Source: an uncultured bacterium (GTDB taxonomy: Bacteria; Cyanobacteriota; Vampirovibrionia; Obscuribacterales; Obscuribacteraceae). From it: DNA of 64,000 bases. The notes beneath the pieces were generated by a model. It saw only the letters and a program-made list of their open reading frames with translations. It was not told where the DNA came from and searched no databases. Location of the stretch: positions 62,001-126,000 of the forward strand of contig CAILLX010000016.1 of assembly GCA_903835185.1 (NCBI GenBank), in the 5' to 3' direction. Both the position numbers and the translations under genes were made by a program. The number at the start of each line of letters is the position of its first letter. The first letter of the stretch is position 1. Below are positions 17,982-25,517 of this stretch, in pieces.

Positions 17982-18173
17982 GTGTCTCAAAGTTCGCACC
18001 AAGATGATAATTTGCAACCCAGTTGTGATCAGGCTATGAGCCGTGGCGAGTTTCTCGGGTTGCTAGTCAATAAGGCAATATTGGCAGGGACTCTGGTAGC
18101 TATACCTATGCTTGTCGATGCCTTCCCCGCTCCGGCTCAAGTACCGCCTTTAAGCGGGCACACGCCAGATTAA
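17982..18173 (+). CDS. Candidate RiPP precursor peptide 3 (63 aa)
   Basis: Starts at GTG 17982 behind the same TTAAACTGGAGCAAAGCC context as copy 2, 242 bp downstream of it, so copies 2 and 3 are a recent tandem duplication. The leader is conserved (CDQAMSRGEFLGLLVNKAIL, then AGTLVAIPMLVDAFPAPA) and the tail QVPPLSGHTPD is distinct. The only Cys (PSCD) is shared by all three peptides. No terminator or modifying enzyme follows; the next recognisable sequence is a decayed uvrA-like fragment on the other strand. Confidence 0.75.
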   Translation: MSQSSHQDDNLQPSCDQAMSRGEFLGLLVNKAILAGTLVAIPMLVDAFPAPAQVPPLSGHTPD

Positions 18174-18293
18174 GGTGGATTGGCTCCGGGTGTAGCCTGT
18201 GCAGGTGTCACAAGAGGCTTGCAGTATGTACGGAGCGACGCTGCATCCATTGCAAACTGCTGCTGTCCAGTTCCAGAGCAGAGCTTGTTGTGA
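18174..18293. other. Non-coding stretch after the peptide genes
   Basis: No ORF with a ribosome-binding site, no clear hairpin and no homology visible by eye. On the minus strand it is where the C-terminal part of the uvrA-like fragment should continue, but no matching residues remain in any frame. Confidence 0.4.
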
Positions 18294-18665
18294 TTAGACT
18301 TGCCGGACCACCCGTGTTAAATTTTGAGACTCTCGCGCAGAGGACAGTACTTGCGATAGCTCAGCAAGCGGCATTTGCCCTAGTTCGGCAATGTCGTATC
18401 CAGCAAAGCGCACAGCCAACGCAGAGCTCTTCAGCCGTTTGCGGTTGCACTGCGGACACACAGATGTCTCCATGAATTGAACAGCACGTTTGCGCAATGT
18501 GGCACTATTAGTAGTGGCGAATGTGTGCCTGACATATCTGGCAGCGCTCATATAAGTTCCCTGGTAAGGACGCTGGATCCGGTGCGCCTCACGTATGGCA
18601 TGAACTGTCACGACAGGAGTTGCTTCAGTAAAAAGAATCCAGTCGTGTTCGGCGGCTGACCAAGA
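18294..18665 (-). pseudogene. Decayed UvrA-family (class III-like) fragment
   Basis: In one frame the minus strand encodes DWILFTEATPVVTVHAIREA then RIQRPYQGTYMSAARYVRHT, FATTNSATLRKRAVQFM, CPQCNRKRLKSSALAV and IAELGQMPLAEL. This is the zinc-finger/insertion region of UvrA-type ABC ATPases, including the CPxC...RL element. The reading frame is open upstream of the track's GTG start, where homology begins. Walker A, signature and Walker B regions are all missing and homology stops near 18320. About 110 residues of a protein normally over 800 remain, so this is a relic. The window's uvrB is separate and intact. Confidence 0.7.
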
Positions 18666-18894
18666 AAGACAAAGATTAATGTGGTGTGGAACCTTTCATT
18701 AAAACATACATAGCTTGTGTTCTCTCCGGTAAGCTTTCTGCAGTGGTCTGCAGGAAGCAGTAACAAGCTGCTTGTGTCTGCAAGTTATCCCCACCCCTGA
18801 CCAGCTGGCAGCGGCGGCAGGAGACAGTAGGTCTATAAAGAGTCCAACAACTGCTGCAGTCTAGGCTATAATCCCCTGAAGGAGGATTGACTGG
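18666..18894. other. Intergenic before the sensory operon
   Basis: About 230 bp with no supportable gene. The promoter for the following operon probably lies here, but no clear hexamers were identified. The minus-strand ORF at 18676-19014 is a shadow overlapping the kinase start. Confidence 0.35.
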
Positions 18895-20367
18895 ATGATT
18901 CGCGTTCTGTATATCGAAGACAATGAAGCAGACTATCTCTTTGTAAGAGAAATTCTTGATAACAGAAAGTTTGAGTTGGATTGGGCTGAAAGTTTGTGTG
19001 AAGCTTTCAAGCACCTGAGCAAAACACAGTTTGACGCCATTCTCTTAGATCTTGGCTTACCAGACGCTACAGGTCTCAGCACTTTCCAACAGATCTTCCA
19101 GCAAGCAAGTTCAATACCAATAGTCGTGCTCTGTGGTTTGGACAATGATTCAGTTGGACTGGCAGCTGTCCAGCAAGGGGCTCAGGACTATCTGGTCAAG
19201 GATAAGGTCAGCCTGGAGCTCCTCGAACATGCTTTGTCTTATGCGATAGAACGCAAGCAGGCGCAAAAGGAGCTTAGTGAAAGAGAAGAACGGATTAGGA
19301 CAATCCTCAATTCAGCAGCTGATGCCATCGTTTGTGCTAATGAGGACGGCGTTATTATCTCTGTTAATCCAGCCTTCTCCAGGTGCTTTGGTTATGCAGC
19401 TGATGATGTTCTGGGAACCAATGTCAGCATATTAATGCCACTTCCTCAGAGCCAGGAGCATGACAGATACCTGGAAGATTATCGCAAGGCTGGCAACAGG
19501 CGAGTGGATGGCCGGGTGCGAGAAGTTACTGCAGTGCGGAGCGATGGGACGGTCTTCCCTATCGAGCTGACAGTTAGCGAGGCTGTTGTGTCTTCCCAGC
19601 GCATTTTCACTGCCATTATTCGCGATATTACAGAACGCAGGTTAACCGAAGAGCAGGTCGGTCAGTTTTACGCCACAGTCTCGCATGAATTGAGAACTCC
19701 TTTAACGTCAATCAAAGGAGCGCTGGGGCTTATCGATTGTGGCAAAGCTGGCGAGATTCCAGAGCGTGCTCTTGCACTAGTTCGCATTGCTCGTAACGAA
19801 TCAGACAGGCTTATCCGCTTAGTCAATGACCTTCTTGATGTGAAAAAACTTAAAGCAGGGAAGCTTGATCTTTATATCAGAAACACCAGTCCACAATTTA
19901 TCGTCCGGCAGGTATTAAGATCGCTTGCACCGCTGGCGGCAGACCACGCTGTTACATTGGTCAGTAAAGAATGTGACTCAAGGGAGGTTTTGGCCGATTC
20001 TGATCGAACTGTCCAGGTACTCACTAATCTTTTGTCCAACGCCTTGAGGTTTTCCCCACCAGGCAGCCAGGTGGAAATTAGCCTTGAGCCTGCAGTAGAT
20101 AGTTTCGTGCGTTTTGTCGTTTCTGACCATGGACCAGGTATACCCTCAGAAAAGCTTGCTGCCCTTTTTGAGCCTTTCAGCCAGTTGCACTCTTCCTTGA
20201 CTAACAATGCGTGTACAGGAACATCAGGGTTGGGTCTTTCTATATGCAAGGCTATTGTCGAACAGCATGGTGGCAGAATTGGTGTCGAGAGCATAGAAGG
20301 AGTCGGTTCAACCTTCTGGTTTGAACTTCCTTGTGCCGGATCTCCTCAGCCGTTGCCTGGCGGCTAA
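18895..20367 (+). CDS. Hybrid receiver-PAS-histidine kinase
   Basis: Soluble signalling protein of 490 residues, ATG 10 nt after GGAGG. Receiver domain at 1-120 (YIEDNEAD, phospho-Asp in ILLDLGLPD, Lys in YLVKDK). A FixL-type PAS at about 135-250 (CFGYAADDVLGTNVSILMPL, VRSDGTVFPIELTV) has no His at the expected haem-ligand place (GNRRVDG instead of DPHIIG). HisKA H-box VSHELRTPLTSI near 265; HATPase N-box NLLSNALRFS, G boxes DHGPGIP and GTSGLGLSICKAIVEQHGG. An N-terminal receiver suggests it is itself the target of another kinase. It heads a four-gene operon. The signal is unknown. Confidence 0.9.
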   Translation: MIRVLYIEDNEADYLFVREILDNRKFELDWAESLCEAFKHLSKTQFDAILLDLGLPDATGLSTFQQIFQQASSIPIVVLCGLDNDSVGLAAVQQGAQDYLVKDKVSLELLEHALSYAIERKQAQKELSEREERIRTILNSAADAIVCANEDGVIISVNPAFSRCFGYAADDVLGTNVSILMPLPQSQEHDRYLEDYRKAGNRRVDGRVREVTAVRSDGTVFPIELTVSEAVVSSQRIFTAIIRDITERRLTEEQVGQFYATVSHELRTPLTSIKGALGLIDCGKAGEIPERALALVRIARNESDRLIRLVNDLLDVKKLKAGKLDLYIRNTSPQFIVRQVLRSLAPLAADHAVTLVSKECDSREVLADSDRTVQVLTNLLSNALRFSPPGSQVEISLEPAVDSFVRFVVSDHGPGIPSEKLAALFEPFSQLHSSLTNNACTGTSGLGLSICKAIVEQHGGRIGVESIEGVGSTFWFELPCAGSPQPLPGG

Positions 20368-20384
20368 GTTGTGTGCAGAAGAGA

Positions 20385-22286
20385 ATGGTGAGCATTATGC
20401 CTGTAGCCAATAGTATTCATTCTGGGTCGCCAGGAACAGATCAAGCCAAGATTGATCTCCTTCTCAGGCGCATTGCGTGGATTGCTCTGGTGCTTGTTGC
20501 AGCCTCTGCTGCCACTACTGTGTGCGGTCAGCTTATGGGTTGGCAGATTCTGACCAATCCAATTGCTGGTGGCGAGCCGCTCGATCTGGCTTCGCGGGTT
20601 GCAATATTGTGTTTGAGCGTCGCTCTATTGTTCGTAATTGGTGTTGTTCGACCAAACAGGAGTGTCGGGAGGCTGGCTCAAACTTTTGCTCTCATAGCAA
20701 TTTGTGTAGGGCTTTTGGATACACAAAATTCTGTAGTTCTAGCCAGAGTATGTCTTGTTCTGTGCGGTAGCTCCATTCTTCTCCTGCAGGCAGACAAGGC
20801 TTGGATTAGGGACCTGGCTCAGTACGTTGCCGTGTTGATCTGTGTTTCGGCGTCGATTGCCATGCTCGCCTTTGCTTACAGCCTTTCATTTGTCTTTGAG
20901 TCTGGCTATTTTGCCGGGATTCCATTACGAGCAGCCTTCATGTTTTTCGGTCTTGCAGTTGCTATTTTTCTAGCTCGTCCCGACAGCGGTCCAGCTTCTA
21001 TCTTAACAAGGCAAGGTGCAGGAGGATCAGTGGCGCGTTGGTTGCTGCTGCCGCTCTGGCTGCAGATTCCATTTTTAGGCTTTTTGAGCGGAGTTAACCT
21101 GCACAGACAGATAGACCTTCCTGTTCTACTTTTCGTTTTCAATTTTGCTGTTCCTCTTGGCGTATGGACTGTTGCTATCAGTCTAAATCGCCATGACGAA
21201 GAAGTACGCTGCGCTTACGAGCAGTTGCAAGCCAGTGAGCAGAAATTCCGTCTTCTTGTTGAAGGTGTTAAGGACTCGGCTGTTGTCATGCTTGACCCGG
21301 ATGGGAATGTTGCAAGCTGGAATGCAGGGGCACAGCGCATTTCGGGCTATAGCGCAAGAGAGATTGTTGGACGGAATTACAGGCGTTTGGTTGCCAGTTC
21401 AGATTTTAACTGCATTGAGGAGGCGAGACACAAAGCTGAGCAGGTCGGCAGCTCAGCACTTGATGCAAGAAGTGTGCGCAAGGATGGGCTCGAGTATTGG
21501 TCCAACATATCCTTCTCTGTGCTGAAAGATGAAGCTGGCAGTCTGGCAGGCTGGGCAGTTGTTGTGCGTGACACGACCGACAGGGAGTTGAAAAAGGAGC
21601 TGGAGAGACGGAATGCCGACCTCGAGCTTGTTTTGTATGTTGTTTCTCATGATCTCAAGGAGCCGCTGCGAGCAATTTCTAATTTCTCGCGATTGCTTAC
21701 TGAGCGGTACTGCGATTGTCTGGATGCTAAAGGGAGTGATTTTTTGCGACGGGTTCTGGTTGGGTCCAATCGTATGAATCAGCTGCTGGATGACATACTG
21801 CTTCTTGCGCGGGCTCGGCGCCTAGATGTACCTACTGATGAGATTCAGGGCGATTCTGTTGTAAGTACGGCGCTCCGGCGGTTAGAGCTGGCAATTAAGG
21901 AGAAGGGTGCCAGGATTCATATTGATCGACCGCTTCCCAGGTTGCGAGCAGACAATACCTGGGCAGTCCAGGCTGTGTACAATCTAGTTGCCAATGCGCT
22001 CAAATTTACCTGCGATGATCAAGCTCCTGAGATTGAGATTGGTCCATACTTAACCTCGCAGCAGGTTGGTTTTGTAGTACGTGACAGGGGACCAGGTGTC
22101 AAGTCAGAATATACCGAACGGATATTTCAACTCTTTCAACGAGCAGTCGGGCGAGATGTGGAAGGAACAGGTGCCGGATTGGCTATTGTGCGGCAAATTG
22201 CTGAACGACATGGAGGGTCTGCCTGGGTACAGTCGAGAGAAGGTGGCGGCTCTGAATTTTATATATCTTTTGGAGCCCCACCATGA
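20385..22286 (+). CDS. Membrane PAS sensor histidine kinase
   Basis: About 633 residues from the ATG at 20385; an ATG at 20397 is also possible, and the track's TTG start overlaps the previous gene. The N-terminal 270 residues contain about eight hydrophobic segments (IAWIALVLVAASAATTVCG, VAILCLSVALLFVIGVV, ...), a MASE-like membrane sensor. One PAS follows (SWNAGAQRISGYSAREIVGR, RKDGLEYWSNISF), then an H-box VVSHDLKEPLRAISNFSRLL of the phytochrome-kinase type. The HATPase has NLVANALKFT, DRGPGVKSEYTERIFQLFQR and GTGAGLAIVRQIAERHGG. Its catalytic half is a close paralogue of the next kinase, suggesting duplication. The shared partner is probably the receiver at 24503. Confidence 0.9.
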   Translation: MVSIMPVANSIHSGSPGTDQAKIDLLLRRIAWIALVLVAASAATTVCGQLMGWQILTNPIAGGEPLDLASRVAILCLSVALLFVIGVVRPNRSVGRLAQTFALIAICVGLLDTQNSVVLARVCLVLCGSSILLLQADKAWIRDLAQYVAVLICVSASIAMLAFAYSLSFVFESGYFAGIPLRAAFMFFGLAVAIFLARPDSGPASILTRQGAGGSVARWLLLPLWLQIPFLGFLSGVNLHRQIDLPVLLFVFNFAVPLGVWTVAISLNRHDEEVRCAYEQLQASEQKFRLLVEGVKDSAVVMLDPDGNVASWNAGAQRISGYSAREIVGRNYRRLVASSDFNCIEEARHKAEQVGSSALDARSVRKDGLEYWSNISFSVLKDEAGSLAGWAVVVRDTTDRELKKELERRNADLELVLYVVSHDLKEPLRAISNFSRLLTERYCDCLDAKGSDFLRRVLVGSNRMNQLLDDILLLARARRLDVPTDEIQGDSVVSTALRRLELAIKEKGARIHIDRPLPRLRADNTWAVQAVYNLVANALKFTCDDQAPEIEIGPYLTSQQVGFVVRDRGPGVKSEYTERIFQLFQRAVGRDVEGTGAGLAIVRQIAERHGGSAWVQSREGGGSEFYISFGAPP

Positions 22287-22342
22287 ATAAATATTTGTGG
22301 TGAGAGGAGCTGTGACCCGGTGTATAGATGGTGACGATTTAA

Positions 22343-24487
22343 ATGAAGGAAGCAAAGAAATCGGATAGCACAGTAGCTATGAAGAGGGGAACATTCAGTT
22401 ACTCCGCCAGCTGTGTAATTCTTATCATCTGTTTTATGCTGGGGATAGGATGGCAGGCTTGTGCAAGCTTTGATAAATGCAATGCAATAAGAAGCTTGGT
22501 TGAGCACTCTGAGAATGTGCTTATTCAAATTCAGCAGCTTTTGTTTGCCCTGGTTGATGCAGAGACAGGACAAAGAGGGTATTTACTGACAGGCAAAGAT
22601 GAATATTTGGCGCCGTATAAGAGTGGTTGTAGAGCAGTCGACATGTCATTGGCGCATCTGCGCGAGCTGACAAAGGATCAGGTTCGCCAGCAGCAACTTA
22701 TTGCTGCTTGTGCACCACTCATTACAGCCAAACTGCAGGAGCTGCAGCAGACAATTAATCTCAGACAGGCGAACGGATTGGCTCCAGCGCTAAAATTTGT
22801 TCAAACAGGTACAGGCAGGCAGTTGATGGTGCAGTTGCGTGCGCTTGCTGGCGAAATGGACTCCGAAGAACACAGGCTTTTGAGGCTGCGGGAGAAGGAA
22901 ACAGCTAGTGTGTCCGAACGAGCCAAACTTCTGACAGTGCTTATGTGTCTGACAGCTGGACTGGTCGCTCTGGTGCTTTTCCTGTGGCTTCAACGACACG
23001 TAAGGGAGCTTACAATGAAATCGACGGTTGAGCTCTCCGAGCAGGAGCTGGCATGCAAGGTTGCTGACCTTTCAGCTGTCACAGCAGAGCTTCAAAGATC
23101 AAATAGTGAGCTGAAACGCAGAGCTGAACTCATTAAGATAGCTCCTGGTGGAATTTTTTGCTTGGATGAAAATCGCCTCATAACTTTCTGGAGTCCTGGA
23201 GCTATGCGCATGTATGGATACAAGGAGGAAGAAGTGTTGGGTAGAAGTGTGATCGAGCTTCTACAGTCTAAATATCCAGAGCCGCTTGAGAGCATTAATA
23301 ACAAGATAATGACGCTTGGATTCTGGGAAGGAGAGATTACTCATACAAGGCGTGATGGTGTCCGGCTTGCTGTGCAGAGTCGCATGGCTGCGCTGCAGAT
23401 ACAGCAAGACGAGCCCAAAACAATCATTGAGGTCAACACTGATATTACTGTGCAGAAACAGGCAACCCAGTATGTGCGCAGTCTCATTGAGGTTGCTCTT
23501 GATCCTCTCGTCACAATCAGCAAGGAAGGCAGAATCACAGACGTCAATGAAGCAACTGTGCACATTACAGGCTTAGCTCGCGAAAAGCTTATCGGCACGC
23601 ATTTCTCTGACTACTTCACCGACCCGGACAAGGCTCGTCAAGGATTCGAGAAGTCTTTCACAGCTGGCTCTGTTAGAGACTATCCGCTTACTATATGTCA
23701 CGCAGACGGCAGATTGACAGATGTTCTGTACAATGCTGCTGTATACAGGGATGTGAGCGGCAATGTTCTTGGTACCTTTGCAGCAGCCCGCGATATTTCA
23801 TCTCAAAAGGAAGCAGCTCAACTGGAGTTGCTCTTGCATATTACATCTCATGACTTAAAGGAGCCGCTGCGTGCCATTGTCAGCTTTGCTCAACTGCTTG
23901 GTGATCGTTATGCCGAGCGACTTGGACTGGATGGACAAGACTATCTCCGTCGCATTGTTGATGGCAGCAAGCGGATGAACAAGCTTTTAGACGACATCCT
24001 TCTTCTGTCAAGGGTCAGATGTATGGACGCGCCAAGCGACAATGTAACATGTGAATCAGTTGTCGATGCCGCTCTTAAAGAACTGGAATTAAAAATCAAA
24101 GAGACAGGAGCAAAAATTCAAATTGTCAAACCGCTGCCAATCGTGTGGTTAGATCGGACCTGGGCTGGTCAGGCTGTTATTAACCTGCTTGCAAATTCTT
24201 TGAAGTTTACAATGCCAGGAGTGGCTCCTGAGATTGAAATAGCACCATACATAACGACTAAACAGGCTGGTATCATAGTCCGTGACAGGGGACCAGGTGT
24301 AAAGCCTGAATATGCTGAGCGCATATTTCAGCTTTTCCAAAGAGCAGTAGGACGTGAGGTGCCAGGAACTGGCGCAGGGTTGGCTATTGCACAGGAAGTG
24401 GCACACAGGCACCGTGGACGTTGTTGGGTACAACCACGTAGTGGAGGCGGGTCAGAGTTCATTATTACTTTTGGTCCACCACATTAG
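22343..24487 (+). CDS. CHASE3-PAS-PAS sensor histidine kinase
   Basis: Protein of 714 residues. TM1 at about 15-37 and TM2 at about 195-217 bracket a periplasmic CHASE3 domain (LFALVDAETGQRGYLLTGKD, residues about 50-180). Two PAS domains follow (FWSPGAMRMYGYKEEEVLGR; TDVNEATVHITGLAREKLIG). The H-box is ITSHDLKEPLRAIVSFAQLL and the ATPase region has NLLANSLKFT, DRGPGVKPEYAERIFQLFQR and GTGAGLAIAQEVAHRHRG. CHASE3 domains sense unknown extracytoplasmic cues. It precedes the single-domain receiver by 15 bp and very likely phosphorylates it, as in Cph1-Rcp1 pairs. Confidence 0.92.
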   Translation: MKEAKKSDSTVAMKRGTFSYSASCVILIICFMLGIGWQACASFDKCNAIRSLVEHSENVLIQIQQLLFALVDAETGQRGYLLTGKDEYLAPYKSGCRAVDMSLAHLRELTKDQVRQQQLIAACAPLITAKLQELQQTINLRQANGLAPALKFVQTGTGRQLMVQLRALAGEMDSEEHRLLRLREKETASVSERAKLLTVLMCLTAGLVALVLFLWLQRHVRELTMKSTVELSEQELACKVADLSAVTAELQRSNSELKRRAELIKIAPGGIFCLDENRLITFWSPGAMRMYGYKEEEVLGRSVIELLQSKYPEPLESINNKIMTLGFWEGEITHTRRDGVRLAVQSRMAALQIQQDEPKTIIEVNTDITVQKQATQYVRSLIEVALDPLVTISKEGRITDVNEATVHITGLAREKLIGTHFSDYFTDPDKARQGFEKSFTAGSVRDYPLTICHADGRLTDVLYNAAVYRDVSGNVLGTFAAARDISSQKEAAQLELLLHITSHDLKEPLRAIVSFAQLLGDRYAERLGLDGQDYLRRIVDGSKRMNKLLDDILLLSRVRCMDAPSDNVTCESVVDAALKELELKIKETGAKIQIVKPLPIVWLDRTWAGQAVINLLANSLKFTMPGVAPEIEIAPYITTKQAGIIVRDRGPGVKPEYAERIFQLFQRAVGREVPGTGAGLAIAQEVAHRHRGRCWVQPRSGGGSEFIITFGPPH

Positions 24488-24502
24488 AGGAGCAGATTGA
24501 CA

Positions 24503-24952
24503 ATGGCTTTGCAGGCAGTAAGCATTCTTCTGGTAGATGACAACGACGATGATATAGTCTTGATTAAAGATGCTCTTGCCGAGTCAAGATTGATCAATGT
24601 ACTGGATGTTGCTCACGATGGTGAAGAGGCGATCGATTTTCTGCGCCGTCAGGGCAAATATAAGGATGCTCTAGAGCCAGGGCTGGTACTTCTTGATATT
24701 AATATGCCGAAGAAGAACGGTTTTGAAGTTCTGATGGAGGTGAAGGCTGATCCTGAGCTCAAGCATATTCCCATTATCATGTTGACAGTGAGCCACAGGG
24801 ACGAGGAAGTTATCAAAGCATACAGAGAAGGGGTCTGTTCTTTTGTGCGCAAACCGATTGATTTTTGTGAATTCCAACGTGTAGTTGGTCAACTCTCTTT
24901 GTACTGGGCGTTGGTTGCAACAATACCTCACGGTGTCAGGAAAGAGTCGTAA
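24503..24952 (+). CDS. Single-domain response regulator, Rcp1-like
   Basis: Stand-alone receiver of 149 residues from the ATG at 24503, behind GAGGAG; the track's TTG adds two residues. Conserved residues: acidic cluster LLVDDNDDD, phospho-Asp in LVLLDINMPKKNG, Thr in IIMLTVS, Lys in FVRKPID. The long GKYKDALEPGLV insertion before the active Asp is typical of Rcp1-type regulators paired with phytochrome-like kinases. It has no output domain, so it acts by protein contact or as a phosphorelay shuttle. It closes the four-gene operon and could feed the receiver of the 18895 protein (inference). Confidence 0.92.
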   Translation: MALQAVSILLVDDNDDDIVLIKDALAESRLINVLDVAHDGEEAIDFLRRQGKYKDALEPGLVLLDINMPKKNGFEVLMEVKADPELKHIPIIMLTVSHRDEEVIKAYREGVCSFVRKPIDFCEFQRVVGQLSLYWALVATIPHGVRKES

Positions 24953-25241
24953 TATGGATGGATCCTGCTCTTGGGCATTTCTGCTGATTAATGGCCCAGC
25001 CAACTGGCTTTGTTGTCCGGCGTGCTATCTTTTGGATTCTGGCATGTCAGATGTCGAGCTGACCTGGCGTTGACTGGCAATGTTGCCAGGTTCAGCTTGC
25101 AGTGAGGTTGTCCATAATAATCAATCTGCCATTGTGCAGTTAACTGTCGGCGTGTTCTTAAGCAATACCTTATGGCCGCCAGTGTGGAGCACAGAGAGGA
25201 TATAATATGTTTGCAGTTGAAATTGTGCAGAGGCGCGCTAA
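24953..25241. other. Intergenic before tatA
   Basis: A 289-bp gap. It contains a TGGCAA-tg-TTGCCA inverted repeat nested in ACCTGGC...GCCAGGT (about 25067-25093) and a TATAAT at 25201-25206, 36 bp before the tatA ATG, without a good -35. No gene is supported; it probably holds the tatA promoter. Confidence 0.4.
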
Positions 25242-25478
25242 ATGCTTAACAGCCCAGTAGACATAGCAATTATAGGTGGAGTTTTACTCCTTCTTTTTGG
25301 TCCTAAGAAGCTGCCTGAGATAGGACGGGCACTTGGACAAGGGATTGGTAATTTTAAAAAGTCGCTCACTGAAGCGCAAGATGAAGTGAAAAATGCTCTC
25401 AAACCAGATGAGAGCGCCAATACTGTTAAACCTGCCGGTGAGGCAGCTTCTGGCGAGAAAGTCAGTAAGGATGCTTAA
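25242..25478 (+). CDS. tatA: Sec-independent translocase subunit TatA/E
   Basis: Twin-arginine translocation pore component, 78 residues. A short N-terminal TM helix ([15 protein letters not shown]) leads into the hinge and amphipathic helix [20 protein letters not shown], the family signature, and then an acidic, unstructured tail. The start follows GAGG at 8 nt. It stands alone, without tatB or tatC, next to uvrB. Single TatA-type genes are common in the cyanobacterial lineage. TatA, TatB and TatE cannot be told apart with certainty from sequence, but the lack of a long C-terminus favours TatA. Confidence 0.9.
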   Translation: MLNSPVDIAIIGGVLLLLFGPKKLPEIGRALGQGIGNFKKSLTEAQDEVKNALKPDESANTVKPAGEAASGEKVSKDA

Positions 25479-25517
25479 AGCGGCTCACGCCAGTGGTCCT
25501 GAGAACTAAGTTGATCA

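Noticed and set aside
18676-19014. 112-aa minus-strand ORF over the kinase start
   Set aside because: Overlaps the start of the receiver-PAS-kinase and has no homology; the plus-strand gene has a good ribosome-binding site.
25242-25478. TatA as part of the peptide export system
   Set aside because: It is 7 kb from the peptide genes, behind an unrelated operon, and is a housekeeping-type TatA; the Tat-like leader motif alone does not link them.
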